The notes beneath the pieces were generated by a model that saw nothing but the letters and a program-made list of their open reading frames with translations, did no database searches and had not been told where the DNA came from. Below, in pieces: positions 10,740 through 23,748 of a stretch of DNA of 64,000 nt. How positions within the stretch are numbered: the stretch's first letter is position 1; each line of letters starts with the position of its first letter. The position numbers were made by a program, and so were the translations under genes. The stretch lies in contig JAIOJX010000031.1 of assembly GCA_022376925.1 (NCBI GenBank), forward strand, positions 141,936,854 to 142,000,853. The letters run 5' to 3'. The DNA comes from Tragulus kanchil (Eukaryota; Chordata; Mammalia; Artiodactyla; Tragulidae).

Positions 10740-11617
10740 AAGGTCTCCAGTCCATGCAAACTGGACTTTGGTTTCTGACGGTTATTGGTTTCTCGAGACA
10801 CAGGGTGGTCTGCTTGTTCTCAGAACATCCTTACCATCCTGTTCCTGGAGTAGTTTGCTTTCAGTCAAGTTAAGTTTCGAAAAATCAATGATGACTGATC
10901 TCCTTTCTAGGCCTTGTAGGCAAGTGCTTTACTACTTTACTCCTAAGTAAAAAGCCCATCATCTACTTGCATCAACTCCACACTAACCCTTCACTGCAAT
11001 CAACTTCTCTTTGTTGTCTGATCACAAGACCCACTGGGGGCAGGGACGCCTGCCACGTTGTAGTGGGAAGTTTGGTACACCTTGTTTTCCACAGTCCTGT
11101 GAGCAGTAGGCAGCTAGTGTTCTCTAGGACCTTTGAGATCACTTGTCCTACAGTTAGAATGTCAGTCCCCGAGACCTGTTCCTGAAACTCCCAGAAAGCA
11201 CTAAAATTTTAGAAGCATCATCACTGGACTTATCAGCCCCAAATCCAACCCCTTCTCTCAACAGATTTTTTTTTTTCTCTTCTTGATCAGCATATTAGTA
11301 TTTAAAAGTCAATTCTGACTTTTCTTTACCAATTATCACAGGGAACATATCAAGAATCTTCTTGTGGTTTGAAGTAGGCCCCCATCTCCTGATACTCCTG
11401 ATCTCAGTGACCAAAACATAGAGACTTGCTCTCTAATCAGGACAGACAGCCTGTATATTTGAACAGGCCCCATCCCTGGAAGGGCCTTGCATTTGGTTGC
11501 CCTACTCTCACATTCTTGAAATTTCTAGTCATATTTGAGTGGGTTGAGGGAGTCTGACATTTTTCATTGTATACTGAGCTTTGCAAATTCCATAGTCTGG
11601 TCTCTGCATGTGTGTGT

Positions 11618-11820
11618 GCTAAGTTGTGGCCAACTCTTTGCAGTCCCATGGACTGTAGCCTGCCAAGTTCCTCTGTCCACAGGATTCCCTGAGCAAGAAC
11701 AGGAGTGGATTGACATGCCCTCCTCCAGAGGGTCTTCCCAACCCAGGGACTGAACCCACATCTCTTATGTTGCCCGCATTGGCAGGTGGGTTCTTCACCA
11801 CTAGTGCTAACTGAGAAGCC
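11618..11820 (-). mobile_element. Bov-tA SINE, second copy
   Basis: Base-for-base duplicate of 10537-10739 within duplication 5. Confidence 0.85.
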
Positions 11821-12321
11821 AAGGTCTCCAGTCCATGCAAACTGGACTTTGGTTTCTGACGGTTATTGGTTTCTCGAGACACAGGGTGGTCTGCTTGTTC
11901 TCAGAACATCCTTACCATCCTGTTCCTGGAGTAGTTTGCTTTCAGTCAAGTTAAGTTTCGAAAAATCAATGATGACTGATCTCCTTTCTAGGCCTTGTAG
12001 GCAAGTGCTTTACTACTTTACTCCTAAGTAAAAAGCCCATCATCTACTTGCATCAACTCCACACTAACCCTTCACTGCAATCAACTTCTCTTTGTTGTCT
12101 GATCACAAGACCCACTGGGGGCAGGGACGCCTGCCACGTTGTAGTGGGAAGTTTGGTACACCTTGTTTTCCACAGTCCTGTGAGCAGTAGGCAGCTAGTG
12201 TTCTCTAGGACCTTTGAGATCACTTGTCCTACAGTTAGAATGTCAGTCCCCGAGACCTGTTCCTGAAACTCCCAGAAAGCATAGCCCTAGGTTCACCTTT
12301 GTGGATCTGTTCCATTGTGAG

Positions 12322-14431
12322 ACAGTGGTCAGAGCCCCTTGGGAACTCAAAAATCCCTTCTCCCAACTCCTAAGCAGCACTATCAGAATGTTCTTGTCAA
12401 TTCCACATATTTGCTGTGCATCATTTTGATTTCTCTCCTATTGCTCTTTTTAATGTCAGGCTCTGCCCTGTGATTGACAATTATAATTATTCCTCAGAGA
12501 ACCTCATATTAATAACAGCCATTGATCTAACTCAGATGATTCCAAGCATCTTTATTTCCCAACCTCAAATGTGAGCCATTAGCTCCTCCAAGCTTGAATT
12601 CTGCAGCTGGCAAAAGAGAACTAAGACCAGGTTTTCAAATAATAGGTGAGCTTCCTCTCCATATCAGCCCCAGCACAGAGCCCCCTCTCCTCAATTGACT
12701 TTTTTCTCTCGTTGTGATCAACATATTATTATTTTCAAAAATCCATTTTGACTTTCTCTTGCCAGAAAAGGCTCTACATGCTCTCTGTTGCACAGCAGGA
12801 AGCTCTTTTCGACTCGCTCAGATTGGTGGGTGGAGGAGACCACAATTATACCCCATTTCAATGACACGTCTGGGGTTGCAGTGACTCCAGACAAAGAAGC
12901 TGAAATGTATGGAAGTTTCTGTGTCTTCAAGACAGAACCTAAAAATACCTGCCTGAGATGCAGGTTGGGAGCTATTTCCAACAACAGGGCTCCAAGGTTT
13001 CCCCGCTGGGAGCTTGAGAGCCTCTGAATTCTTTTCAGCAGGCTGTCTAGGGTACCTGGTGATCAGGAGGGTAATGCACAAAGGCCAACTTTGAGGGGTA
13101 GAAGGCTCACAAGAGGCCCCTGTCTCCTCCCTGCTGTGCCCGAAGACAGGCTTCAGTGGGTCTCCTCCAGGCTATTCCAAAGAGTCAGGACCCAGTTCAG
13201 GCAGAGAGCAGGCTCTTTAGGATCCTGCATTATGGCCATTGGTCCTATTTCAAGGAGACTGAACTGTCATGAGGACAGTAAAGAAGGAAATGTGACCAGG
13301 CAGGAGAGGAACTCAGAGACTGTTCAGCTACTCTTTTTCTGGATGCTTCAATTATTCCTAAAACTTCACCCAATGGCTGTAGGACATGGTCAGAGCCCTT
13401 TAAATCCCTTCTCCCAACTCCTAAGCAGCACTATCAGAATGTTCTTGTCAATTCCACATATTTGCTGTGCATCATTTTGATTTCTCTCCTATTGCTCTTT
13501 TAATGTCAGGCTCTGCCCTGTGATTGACAATTATAATTATTCCTCAGAGAACCTCATATTAATAACAGCCATTGATCTAACTCAGATGATTCCAAGCATC
13601 TTTATTTCCCAACCTCAAATGTGAGCCATTAGCTCCTCCAAGCTTGAATTCTGCAGCTGGCAAAAGAGAACTAAGACCAGGTTTTCAAATAATAGGTGAG
13701 CTTCCTCTCCATATCAGCCCCAGCACAGAGCCCCCTCTCCTCAATTGACTTTTTTCTCTCGTTGTGATCAACATATTATTATTTTCAAAAATCCATTTTG
13801 ACTTTCTCTTGCCAGAAAAGGCTCTACATGCTCTCTGTTGCACAGCAGGAAGCTCTTTTCGACTCGCTCAGATTGGTGGGTGGAGGAGACCACAATTATA
13901 CCCCATTTCAATGACACGTCTGGGGTTGCAGTGACTCCAGACAAAGAAGCTGAAATGTATGGAAGTTTCTGTGTCTTCAAGACAGAACCTAAAAATACCT
14001 GCCTGAGATGCAGGTTGGGAGCTATTTCCAACAACAGGGCTCCAAGGTTTCCCCGCTGGGAGCTTGAGAGCCTCTGAATTCTTTTCAGCAGGCTGTCTAG
14101 GGTACCTGGTGATCAGGAGGGTAATGCACAAAGGCCAACTTTGAGGGGTAGAAGGCTCACAAGAGGCCCCTGTCTCCTCCCTGCTGTGCCCGAAGACAGG
14201 CTTCAGTGGGTCTCCTCCAGGCTATTCCAAAGAGTCAGGACCCAGTTCAGGCAGAGAGCAGGCTCTTTAGGATCCTGCATTATGGCCATTGGTCCTATTT
14301 CAAGGAGACTGAACTGTCATGAGGACAGTAAAGAAGGAAATGTGACCAGGCAGGAGAGGAACTCAGAGACTGTTCAGCTACTCTTTTTCTGGATGCTTCA
14401 ATTATTCCTAAAACTTCACCCAATGGCTGTA
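12322..14431. repeat. Direct duplication 6 (offset 1051)
   Basis: 12351-13381 recurs at 13402-14431. The spacer 13382-13401 (GACATGGTCAGAGCCC) is a damaged repeat of GACAGTGGTCAGAGCCCC at 12322, with a block of about ten bases lost. The junction therefore carries a noisy extension of copy 2 to the left. One T in a poly-T run differs. I recognise no SINE, LINE or exon in this unit. Confidence 0.95.
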
Positions 14432-16755
14432 CATCCTTTATTTTCATATTTCCTTTGGTAGCACGCTTACCACCACTTCCTCGGTGGTCACTTCCCTTTA
14501 AAAACACCTATCTTTGATCTTGAGTCAAAGTTGATCTGCTTCTGACGTCTCAGTACTGGGGCCACAGAGAATTTGAGTTCATACACTGTATTTTTATACT
14601 GTAAGTACTTGGAAACAGTGCTCACGGGTTCCACAAAGCTTATGTTTAGGGTCAGTTTCCTTTGACCTTCTTTTGTGTGCCCTTAAGTCTAATTTCACCT
14701 AGGCTTCCTCCTCTAAAACATCTGCCCAAGGCTTTCTCAACCGTGGCATGGGGATCAGACCTTCTGATGGGAGAAGTCAAGAGGCATTCGTAAACATTCT
14801 TACCAGTGTTAAAGTGAAGGTGACATTTTCTCATGGGAGTCAGTGTTGAAACTTCTCTGCCTGAATTCTTTGAGATATTCAGATACTGGTTCAGCTAACT
14901 TGGTCTGGTTTTAAAATGCTAAGCTTAAAATCCATGCCTAGACTGTGCTCAGGAACATCTCTTGGCTCTTCAAAATGTGTGAAATCAACCTCTTGGTACC
15001 AGAAAAGCTCAGTCTGGGGATGGTAGTGCTCTTCAGAGGGCCAGGATGTCTCTTGATTTGTTGAACTATTTGAGAAAAGAGAAGCATATATTAAAGAAGA
15101 GAACAGAAGGAACTATCCTTCTTTAGATCCTTTCCTTATTTCTTAAAAGAGATATAAAATACCTTCATGAATCACAGTGCAAAGAAGGGGAGATAATTGT
15201 ACCAGAAACATTGGGCTAAAGGATACTGCACTGTTTCCCATCAGGATGAATTCCTCATGTTTTCCTCTTATTTTTGTGAGCTTTTCCTTTTTAAAAAAAC
15301 TATTTTTTAACTCAAAACTTTTCAAATCTGCAGGAAAGGTGACAGTACAACATAATAAATGACCTATATGTCTTCATCTATATTCACTACCTTTCTATAC
15401 TTACTGCATTTCTCTCTTTCCCCCATACATCCTGTCCAGAAATAGTTTGCAGACATCATAATACATCCTCTCCTTTCTCTGCATGCCATTGACTCATATG
15501 TGTTTTTGTCTCACTCTGGACGGATAAATCCCACCACTTCCCTCTGCTCATCACGCCATGCCTTTTGAAGAGTCCCAGACAGGGTCCCACTGAGCATCCC
15601 ACATTCTGAATTTGTTTGACCATTTTCCCATGGTTATTTTCAGGTTAAAAATCTCTTACAGGAACACAGATTTCTCCCAGAACATCATACCAGAACTTTT
15701 TTTTTTTTTTTTGCATCCTGTCTTTTCTTTGGGGAGGGGTGGGCTGTTTTGCTTTTATTTTGTAGACACCTCTTAATGGCCATAATTTCCTGTCCCACCA
15801 GCAACAATGACCCTGACATCCCCAAAACAGCACTCATTTTGAAGGTGAGAGAAGATGACTATTTTTTGGCAATTTTGAGAGAGCTAAGATTTTGAAAACA
15901 GGGAGCATAAAGTGACTTAAGTGGGCTGTGCGGTGTATGTATTTACAGAGTAATTCCTAATTATCTGGTCTGATTTTTCTCATGCATAAGGGTAAAGAAA
16001 AATGGATTGGGGTATTTTATATTATGAAATCAAAATGTCTTACAAACAAACAATGGGTCTTAGAGCTTGTGAGTAGAAGTAAAGTGTCCTCGACACTGAC
16101 CATCTCTGCACACGTAACTGACAACTGGCTGTCATTCCATTGTTCAGCTTCCTCAGCATCTCCCCAGTTCTTTTGGAGAGTCTCAGGATAGGTGGTTCAA
16201 CCATGTGCTCTAGAATGAGTCTATATCTAGGACTTTCTTCTGATTCCCCTGGTCACAGGTGCCCCTTGAAGACACTGCTTCCCTGAGCTTCCTGCCCTCT
16301 GTCCTGTGCTGTCACTTGGTCTCTGAGTGAGCCCAGGCAATGACCAGACCTCACAGAGAGACTCAGGAGGCAGCTTTCAGCTTTAGCCATGTCTACCTCA
16401 AGGTTCAAACATCAGCCTTTTGCAGGAGGTATATACGAATGGGGGTGTGGAACTGGTCTCATTCACAGGTCAGATGTCATATGTTCATTGAGTTCCCACT
16501 TTTCACTGATTTCTGTGTTCTGAGTTTGTCCTTTCTACTCTAAGACAGATTATCCTCCTCAGTCAAAGCCTTCTACGAGACATCAAATCATGCACATAGC
16601 TACTCGGAGAGCAGAGTCTCAGTTACCTCTGACCCAGCCTTCAAAAGAACCAACACAATCCCACCAAGGCCAGTAGTCTGTTACATGCACTTTATTAAAA
16701 ACCATTTCTTTGAGATAGATATTCCTCTCTCTATAGATATAGATGAAATAAGGAA
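14432..16755. other. Unique gene-free stretch
   Basis: A poly-T run lies at about 15697-15713. Otherwise I see no ruminant SINE, BovB, L1 or credible exon. The open frames of 60-70 codons on both strands have no recognisable domain. It may contain ancient repeats too diverged to identify by eye. Confidence 0.5.
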
Positions 16756-17007
16756 GTATATTAGAATATAAACTTAATGTATAAACACATATTTTTAAGT
16801 TCTATTCCAAATGTACTTGGGAATCAATTCACTGGATACAGTTGTATACATTTTTTGGTTGCAGATACTCTAACATCATAACATATAACTGTGTATCTCC
16901 AAGGAAATATTTCTATTATTATTATTTTTAAGTGTCTTTCCAAAGAGAGTTTTATTTTATTTATTTTGTTTTTATTTTCTAACCTTTTATTTTATATTGG
17001 AATATAG

Positions 17008-17453
17008 TGAAAGCTACGGTTTTTCCAGTAGTCATATACAGATGTGAGAGCTGAACAATAAGAAAGGCTGCACATAAAAGAATTGAGGCCTTCAAACTCT
17101 GGTGTTGGAGAAGACTCTTGAGAGTCCCTTGGACAGTGAGGATTACAAACCTGTCAATCCTAAAGGAAATCAAGCCTGAATATTCACTGAAAGGACTGAT
17201 GCTGAAGCTGAAGTTGTAATACTTGGGTTATCTGATGCTAAGTGCTGACTCAGTGGAAAAAAACCTGATGCTGAGAAAGATTGAAAGCAGGAGAAGGGGA
17301 TGCCAAAAGATGAGATGGTTGTATGGCATCTCTAGTCAATGGACTCGAGTCTGAGCAAGCTCTGGGAGGTGGTGATGGACAGGGAAGCCTGGTGTGCTGC
17401 AGTCCATGGGATTGGAAAGAGTCAGGCATGACTGAGCGACTGAACAGCAACAA
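17008..17453 (+). mobile_element. BovB LINE 3' end (RT C-terminus)
   Basis: This plus-strand fragment covers the last ~450 bp of a BovB (RTE clade) LINE, that is the C-terminal coding part of the reverse-transcriptase polyprotein. Landmarks in order are TTTTTCCAGTAGTCATATAC (VVMY region), GGTGTTGGAGAAGACTCTTG (CWRRLL region), GGACTGATGCTGAAGCTGAA and GTGATGGACAGGGAAGCCTG (VMDREAW region). It ends GACTGAGCGACTGAACAGC. The frame is broken by indels and no long open frame remains, so it is a dead copy. Confidence 0.9.
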
Positions 17454-18099
17454 AAACAGCTGATACGTTGTGATAGTTTCAGGTGGCAAAGCGTCTCAGC
17501 CATATATATGCATGTATCCATTCTCCTCAAGGAAGGACTGTTATTGTGCTACTTCCCTCACTTACTGAAACAAGAGCCCTTATTTCTTGGAAGAATTTGT
17601 GGAGTAGGCTCATTCCAAACCTATTTGTGAAGATTCATTTGTTTTAGGAGATGTACAAGTAGAGAAGTCCAGTAATGAGCTCTAGCTGGGAATAGGTATG
17701 TTTTAATGTCTTGTGACAACTGATCAGTTTCTGAAGGTGAAAAAATTAGGAGGAGAGTGAATTGTCTTGTATTTAGAGTTTAAAACAGCTTCAGAGAGTG
17801 TTTACCCAGTAGGTTCTGCCCTACTTCCAAGTCATTAGTAAAGAAAAGTATATTAGAATATAAACTTAATGTATAAACACATATTTTTAAGTTCTATTCC
17901 AAATGTACTTGGGAATCAATTCACTGGATACAGTTGTATACATTTTTTGGTTGCAGATACTCTAACATCATAACATATAACTGTGTATCTCCAAGGAAAT
18001 ATTTCTATTATTATTATTTTTAAGTGTCTTTCCAAAGAGAGTTTTATTTTATTTATTTTGTTTTTATTTTCTAACCTTTTATTTTATATTGGAATATAG

Positions 18100-18545
18100 T
18101 GAAAGCTACGGTTTTTCCAGTAGTCATATACAGATGTGAGAGCTGAACAATAAGAAAGGCTGCACATAAAAGAATTGAGGCCTTCAAACTCTGGTGTTGG
18201 AGAAGACTCTTGAGAGTCCCTTGGACAGTGAGGATTACAAACCTGTCAATCCTAAAGGAAATCAAGCCTGAATATTCACTGAAAGGACTGATGCTGAAGC
18301 TGAAGTTGTAATACTTGGGTTATCTGATGCTAAGTGCTGACTCAGTGGAAAAAAACCTGATGCTGAGAAAGATTGAAAGCAGGAGAAGGGGATGCCAAAA
18401 GATGAGATGGTTGTATGGCATCTCTAGTCAATGGACTCGAGTCTGAGCAAGCTCTGGGAGGTGGTGATGGACAGGGAAGCCTGGTGTGCTGCAGTCCATG
18501 GGATTGGAAAGAGTCAGGCATGACTGAGCGACTGAACAGCAACAA
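18100..18545 (+). mobile_element. BovB LINE 3' end, second copy
   Basis: Duplicate of 17008-17453 within duplication 7, with the same frame breaks. It should not be counted as a separate insertion. Confidence 0.9.
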
Positions 18546-18940
18546 AAACAGCTGATACGTTGTGATAGTTTCAGGTGGCAAAGCGTCTCAGCCATATATA
18601 TGCATGTATCCATTCTCCTCAAGGAAGGACTGTTATTGTGCTACTTCCCTCACTTACTGAAACAAGAGCCCTTATTTCTTGGAAGAATTTGTGGAGTAGG
18701 CTCATTCCAAACCTATTTGTGAAGATTCATTTGTTTTAGGAGATGTACAAGTAGAGAAGTCCAGTAATGAGCTCTAGCTGGGAATAGGTATGTTTTAATG
18801 TCTTGTGACAACTGATCAGTTTCTGAAGGTGAAAAAATTAGGAGGAGAGTGAATTGTCTTGTATTTAGAGTTTAAAACAGCTTCAGAGAGTGTTTACCCA
18901 GTAGGTTCTGCCCTACTTCCAAGTCATTAGTAAAGAAAAG

Positions 18941-19556
18941 TGTACTATATAAGTATGTTCTTATGTTGGGATCTTTCACCAAACAGCTGAGAGAGATCTC
19001 TGATGCTCTATTAAAGACAGGACAAAATCACACCCTGTTTTCTCTCTGGGGCCATCATTCCTTTCTGGGCAAACTACCTATGTGAGAACCACCAAGGCAA
19101 GTTCTACAGAGGCCATGAAGAGATACAAGGCTTGTTTTCTTCCAGCAAGAGCAGAGCTTTAGATTTCAATGTTATATTGAAGTGTAAATAGAATCCTAAT
19201 TTGACAATTACAACTTGTCCTTTTTCATTAGTCAACGTTCTTTAAGCTTGCCACGAAAATAATTCTGAAAATGCTGAGTCCTGCTCCTCAAGTCTCTCCC
19301 TGACAATATCTAGAAGGATTTTAGGAAGTCATACTCAAGTTGTTATGCAGGATTCTATCTCCAGGAAAACCTGGAGACGGTGGCCAGAGTATCAATTGCA
19401 CACAGTCTAAACATTCCCTGGAGTCTTAATTAACCACATTTGCTTGCCTCTTGGCTTCAGGCTGAGTCAGACCAGCCATGACCAAAGTTAGTTACAGTCC
19501 TGTGTGGTCATGTGATGTGTAACTCTTGGCCCATGATACATGATCTTGCCTCTTGA
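18941..19556. other. Unique gene-free stretch
   Basis: No repeat, exon or RNA gene recognised in about 600 bp of unique sequence between duplications 7 and 8. Confidence 0.5.
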
Positions 19557-19849
19557 CCAGCAAGAGTTCATAACATTTTTTAAAGTGGATTTTGAGTCAC
19601 TGCTGTTGCAACAAACTATTAATAAACTGAATGAAGGTCTCCTGTCATTGTTATAATGAAAGAGGGAGAGAGAGAGAGATAGATTGATGGAAGTGGGCTT
19701 GTGTAATATACATGGACCTTTAGGTATTGACCATATTGAGTCAGTCCCTAAGGGAAGGTGGGGAAAGCATGCTTGGGTTTTTATTATGATTCAACCCTAA
19801 CCAATTAGCTCTGTAAATCTGGGTAAGCTGTTTAAACTCTGTAAGACTC

Positions 19850-20250
19850 TCTGCTGAGCCCTTACTCTGCACAGGCCTGGCCCTGATCACACTACATATG
19901 TTAACTCATTTAAATCTTTTCAAAGTGTATAGGCACTTCCTTAAGCCCATTTTACAAACAAGACCAAGTAATTTTTTTAAAAAAAATTTTATAACTTAAA
20001 AAAGTTTATTTTGGGTGCACAGGCTCTTCATCAGAATACATGGAGTTCTCTAGTTGTGGCATGAAGGCTCTAGAGTGTGCAGGCTCAGTGGCTGTGATGT
20101 GCGGGCTTTTAGGGTTTCCCCGACCAGGAATTGAACATGGGCCCCCTGCATTGGGAGTGTGGAGTTTTATCCACTGGACCACCAGGTAACTCCTGAGGGC
20201 CAAGCAGCTTGACCAGGGTTAATATGTTATTGCCTTGTGAAAGTGAGATG
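19850..20250 (+). mobile_element. MIR-like remnant interrupted by CHR-type SINE
   Basis: 19850-19970 (ACATATGTTAACTCATTTAA, then CCCATTTTACAAACAAGACC) has the layout of a MIR/MIR3 core. It appears to resume after the SINE at about 20200 (CAAGCAGCTTGACCAGGGTT). The CHR-type SINE at 20004-20195 would be nested inside it. The second copy lies at 21030-21430. Confidence 0.5.
20004..20195 (-). mobile_element. CHR-type tRNA-Glu SINE
   Basis: Minus strand. The head at the right reads GAATTGAACATGGGCCCC, then TTATCCACTGGACCACCAGG. The body at the left reads TGGGTGCACAGGCTCTTCAT. The duplicate is at 21180-21370. Confidence 0.75.
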
Positions 20251-20328
20251 ACTTAGCATCTGGCTTGATCCATTGCAAGCACACCAAGTTTTCACACTGA
20301 TTACTTCTTTTCTTTTCTTTTTTTTTTC

Positions 20329-20589
20329 TTGGCCACCCCTATCGGTCTTTCACTGAGTTATTTTCATCTGTCTTTGTTCTTTGGCCTGTGTGGATCTCCC
20401 ATCTCAGTGACCTCTCTCTCACTGCAGAGCACCGGCTCTGGGCGCGTGTGCTCCAGAGCTCCAGCTCAGTAGTTGGACTCATCAGTCCAGCTGCTCTGTG
20501 GCACGTGGGATCTTCCCACATCAGGAATTGAACTGGTGTCCCTTGTACTGCAAGACAGTGTCCTTGCCCACTGGACCACTGGGGCGCCC
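20329..20589 (-). mobile_element. CHR-type tRNA-Glu SINE
   Basis: Minus strand, a fuller element than its neighbour. It contains GTGGCACGTGGGATCTTCC and GAATTGAACTGGTGTCCC and ends TTGCCCACTGGACCACTGGG. It has the same body as the SINE at 7424-7677 (TCTTTGTTCTTTGGCC, then CCAGAGCTCC). A pyrimidine-rich run at 20305-20328 is its tail on this strand. Duplicate at 21503-21765. Confidence 0.8.
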
Positions 20590-21179
20590 ACTGATTATTC
20601 TTAAGGTCAATTTTATGTACAATTATTATGCACCAGGCATTATTATGAATGCTTTGTGTCGACTACAAACTGGCATTTACCAATTACATTGCCAATGCCG
20701 CTAGTGGTAGAGGCTCGATTTGAATCTGATTAGTCACCAGCAAGAGTTCATAACATTTTAAAGTGGATTTTGAGTCACTGCTGTTGCAACAAACTATTAA
20801 TAAACTGAATGAAGGTCTCCTGTCATTGTTATAATGAAAGAGGGAGAGAGAGAGAGATAGATTGATGGAAGTGGGCTTGTGTAATATACATGGACCTTTA
20901 GGTATTGACCATATTGAGTCAGTCCCTAAGGGAAGGTGGGGAAAGCATGCTTGGGTTTTTATTATGATTCAACCCTAACCAATTAGCTCTGTAAATCTGG
21001 GTAAGCTGTTTAAACTCTGTAAGACTCTCTGCTGAGCCCTTACTCTGCACAGGCCTGGCCCTGATCACACTACATATGTTAACTCATTTAAATCTTTTCA
21101 AAGTGTATAGGCACTTCCTTAAGCCCATTTTACAAACAAGACCAAGTAATTTTTTTAAAAAAAATTTTATAACTTAAAA

Positions 21180-21370
21180 AAGTTTATTTTGGGTGCACAG
21201 GCTCTTCATCAGAATACATGGAGTTCTCTAGTTGTGGCATGAAGGCTCTAGAGTGTGCAGGCTCAGTGGCTGTGATGTGCGGGCTTTTAGTTCCCTGACC
21301 AGGAATTGAACATGGGCCCCCTGCATTGGGAGTGTGGAGTTTTATCCACTGGACCACCAGGTAACTCCTG
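21180..21370 (-). mobile_element. CHR-type SINE, second copy
   Basis: Duplicate of 20004-20195 with a three-base shortening and substitutions near 21290. Confidence 0.75.
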
Positions 21371-21502
21371 AGGGCCAAGCAGCTTGACCAGGGTTAATAT
21401 GTTATTGCCTTGTGAAAGTGAGATGACTTAGCATCTGGCTTGATCCATTGCAAGCACACCAAGTTTTCACACTGATTACTTCTTTTCTTTTCTTTTTTTT
21501 TT

Positions 21503-21765
21503 CTTGGCCACCCCTATCGGTCTTTCACTGAGTTATTTTCATCTGTCTTTGTTCTTTGGCCTGTGTGGATCTCCCATCTCAGTGACCTCTCTCTCACTGC
21601 AGAGCACCGGCTCTGGGCGCGTGTGCTCCAGAGCTCCAGCTCAGTAGTTGGACTCATCAGTCCAGCTGCTCTGTGGCACGTGGGATCTTCCCACATCAGG
21701 AATTGAACTGGTGTCCCTTGTACTGCAAGACAGTGTCCTTGCCCACTGGACCACTGGGGACGCCC
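21503..21765 (-). mobile_element. CHR-type SINE, second copy
   Basis: Duplicate of 20329-20589 with one extra A near the right end (GGGGACGCCC against GGGGCGCCC). Confidence 0.8.
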
Positions 21766-22434
21766 ACTGATTATTCTTAAGGTCAATTTTATGTACAATT
21801 ATTATGCACCAGGCATTATTATGAATGCTTTGTGTCGACTACAAACTGGCATTTACCAATTACATTGCCAATGCCGCTAGTGGTAGAGGCTAGATTTGAA
21901 TCTGATTGGTCACAGAGATTATACTCTTAATCTTTATACCAAATTATGATTTTTGTTATTGTGGGTTTGAGTGTCTATTGACACCCATTTCCCCATGAGT
22001 ATCTCAAGGACAGAGACTATTTCCTGTAGTGCTGGTGGTCCAAGTAAGCTAACCTCCTGCCTCCACCATCACTGTTATCACTGCCCAGAGCTGGGAGGTT
22101 TTGGGTGAATTTCTTGTTGGATAAATGGGCATGCTAAGAGGTCACATATAATATGATGAAGAAATTACTAGAAAGTTCGTGAAGCTGGTAAATGACTGTA
22201 CTTGAAATGAGAAAGTGAGTCAAGGAAGACATTGGTAAGCACCATTTCAGTGAAATAAATCATTCTAACACTATTTTGAAGACATCCTGCGTTCAGGGAT
22301 TCCTGGGCAACAAATTCCTGTTTTCCTGCTAAATCTTGGATAGATTGTTTTCCTCTACAATGAACAGAAGTCACTGGGTACCTGGCTTCTTTATGAGTAG
22401 ATCAGCTTGTGTATCAGGTCATGATATCCATAAA

Positions 22435-22610
22435 CACTTAGTGAACTCTTTCCATTAGAGATGCTTTAGACCTTTAGAAGGATGACCTAATTTAATCCTT
22501 TTGACCACTGTAGAAAGAATGTTCTAACAATATCACAATTTTACAGATAAGCTAACTGAGTCCTGGAGACAACAGGCTCACGGTCACAACTCTGGTAAGG
22601 ATTTGAATTC
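22435..22610 (+). mobile_element. MIR-like SINE remnant
   Basis: CACAATTTTACAGATAAGCT, ACTGAGTCCTGGAG and a following GGTCACAACTCTGGTAAGG match the MIR core order. Old and diverged. Second copy at about 23530-23705. Confidence 0.55.
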
Positions 22611-22653
22611 ACCAAAGATAAGCTGTTCCTAACTGCAAAGCCCTTCAAAGACA

Positions 22654-22862
22654 GGGCTTCCCAAGTGGTACTAGTGGTAAATATTCCATATGCCAATGCA
22701 AGAGATACCTCAGATACCATTTTCGGTCCCTGAGTTGGAAAGATCCCCTGGAGTAAGAAATAGCAACCCATTGTAATATACTTGCCTGGAAAATCCCCAT
22801 GGACAGGGCAGCCTGGTGGACTATAGCCCATGGGGTCACAAAGAGTCAGACATGACTGAGCA
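22654..22862 (+). mobile_element. Bov-tA SINE
   Basis: Plus strand: the head starts GGGCTTCCCAAGTGGTACTA, the middle is GGAAAGATCCCCTGGAGTAA, and the tail reads CATGGGGTCACAAAGAGTCA to GACATGACTGAGCAC. Duplicate at 23749-23957. A third partial copy (tail only) is at 25031-25065. Confidence 0.9.
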
Positions 22863-23748
22863 CACACACATACCCTTCAAAGATGAGCTTGATCTCATAA
22901 ATCAAGAAATGCCTTTATTTTTTTCTTTAAATGGGAGCCCTCCTGAGCATCCCTCCTGAGCATTGATGCAGTGAGGGTGTGATTGATGATGGCTTTGGTG
23001 GACCCTCAGGCTCTTGCCTGCCCCTTCTATTTACTCTAATTTTGATTTTGTTATTGTGGGTTTGAGTGTCTATTGACACCCATTTCCCCATGAGTATCTC
23101 AAGGACAGAGACTATTTCCTGTAGTGCTGGTGGTCCAAGTAAGCTAACCTCCTGCCTCCACCATCACTGTTATCACTGCCCAGAGCTGGGAGGTTTTGGG
23201 TGAATTTCTTGTTGGATAAATGGGCATGCTAAGAGGTCACATATAATATGATGAAGAAATTACTAGAAAGTTCGTGAAGCTGGTAAATGACTGTACTTGA
23301 AATGAGAAAGTGAGTCAAGGAAGACATTGGTAAGCACCATTTCAGTGAAATAAATCATTCTAACACTATTTTGAAGACATCCTGCGTTCAGGGATTCCTG
23401 GGCAACAAATTCCTGTTTTCCTGCTAAATCTTGGATAGATTGTTTTCCTCTACAATGAACAGAAGTCACTGGGTACCTGGCTTCTTTATGAGTAGATCAG
23501 CTTGTGTATCAGGTCATGATATCCATAAACACTTAGTGAACTCTTTCCATTAGAGATGCTTTAGACCTTTAGAAGGATGACCTAATTTAATCCTTTTGAC
23601 CACTGTAGAAAGAATGTTCTAACAATATCACAATTTTACAGATAAGCTAACTGAGTCCTGGAGACAACAGGCTCACGGTCACAACTCTGGTAAGGATTTG
23701 AATTCACCAAAGATAAGCTGTTCCTAACTGCAAAGCCCTTCAAAGACA

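Larger units (their letters stand above)
10119..12281. repeat. Direct duplication 5 (offset 1081)
   Basis: 10119-11200 recurs at 11202-12281. Near the start of copy 2 the sequence AATCCGCAACC is shortened to AATCCAACC. Because duplication 4 overlaps, the first 165 bp exist three times (8968-9130, 10119-10284, 11202-11365). The unit contains a Bov-tA SINE on the minus strand. Confidence 0.95.
16756..18940. repeat. Direct duplication 7 (offset 1092)
   Basis: 16756-17848 recurs at 17848-18940 with no spacer. The unit contains a BovB 3' end, giving the false impression of two tandem BovB insertions. Confidence 0.95.
19557..21913. repeat. Direct duplication 8 (offset about 1178)
   Basis: 19557-20737 recurs at 20738-21913. 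The copies differ near 20112 against 21288 (GGGTTTCCCCGACC against GTTCCCTGACC) and in a few single bases near the right end (GGCTCGATTT against GGCTAGATTT, GATTAGTCAC against GATTGGTCAC). One T run is also shorter. This pair has more mismatches than most. Confidence 0.95.
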
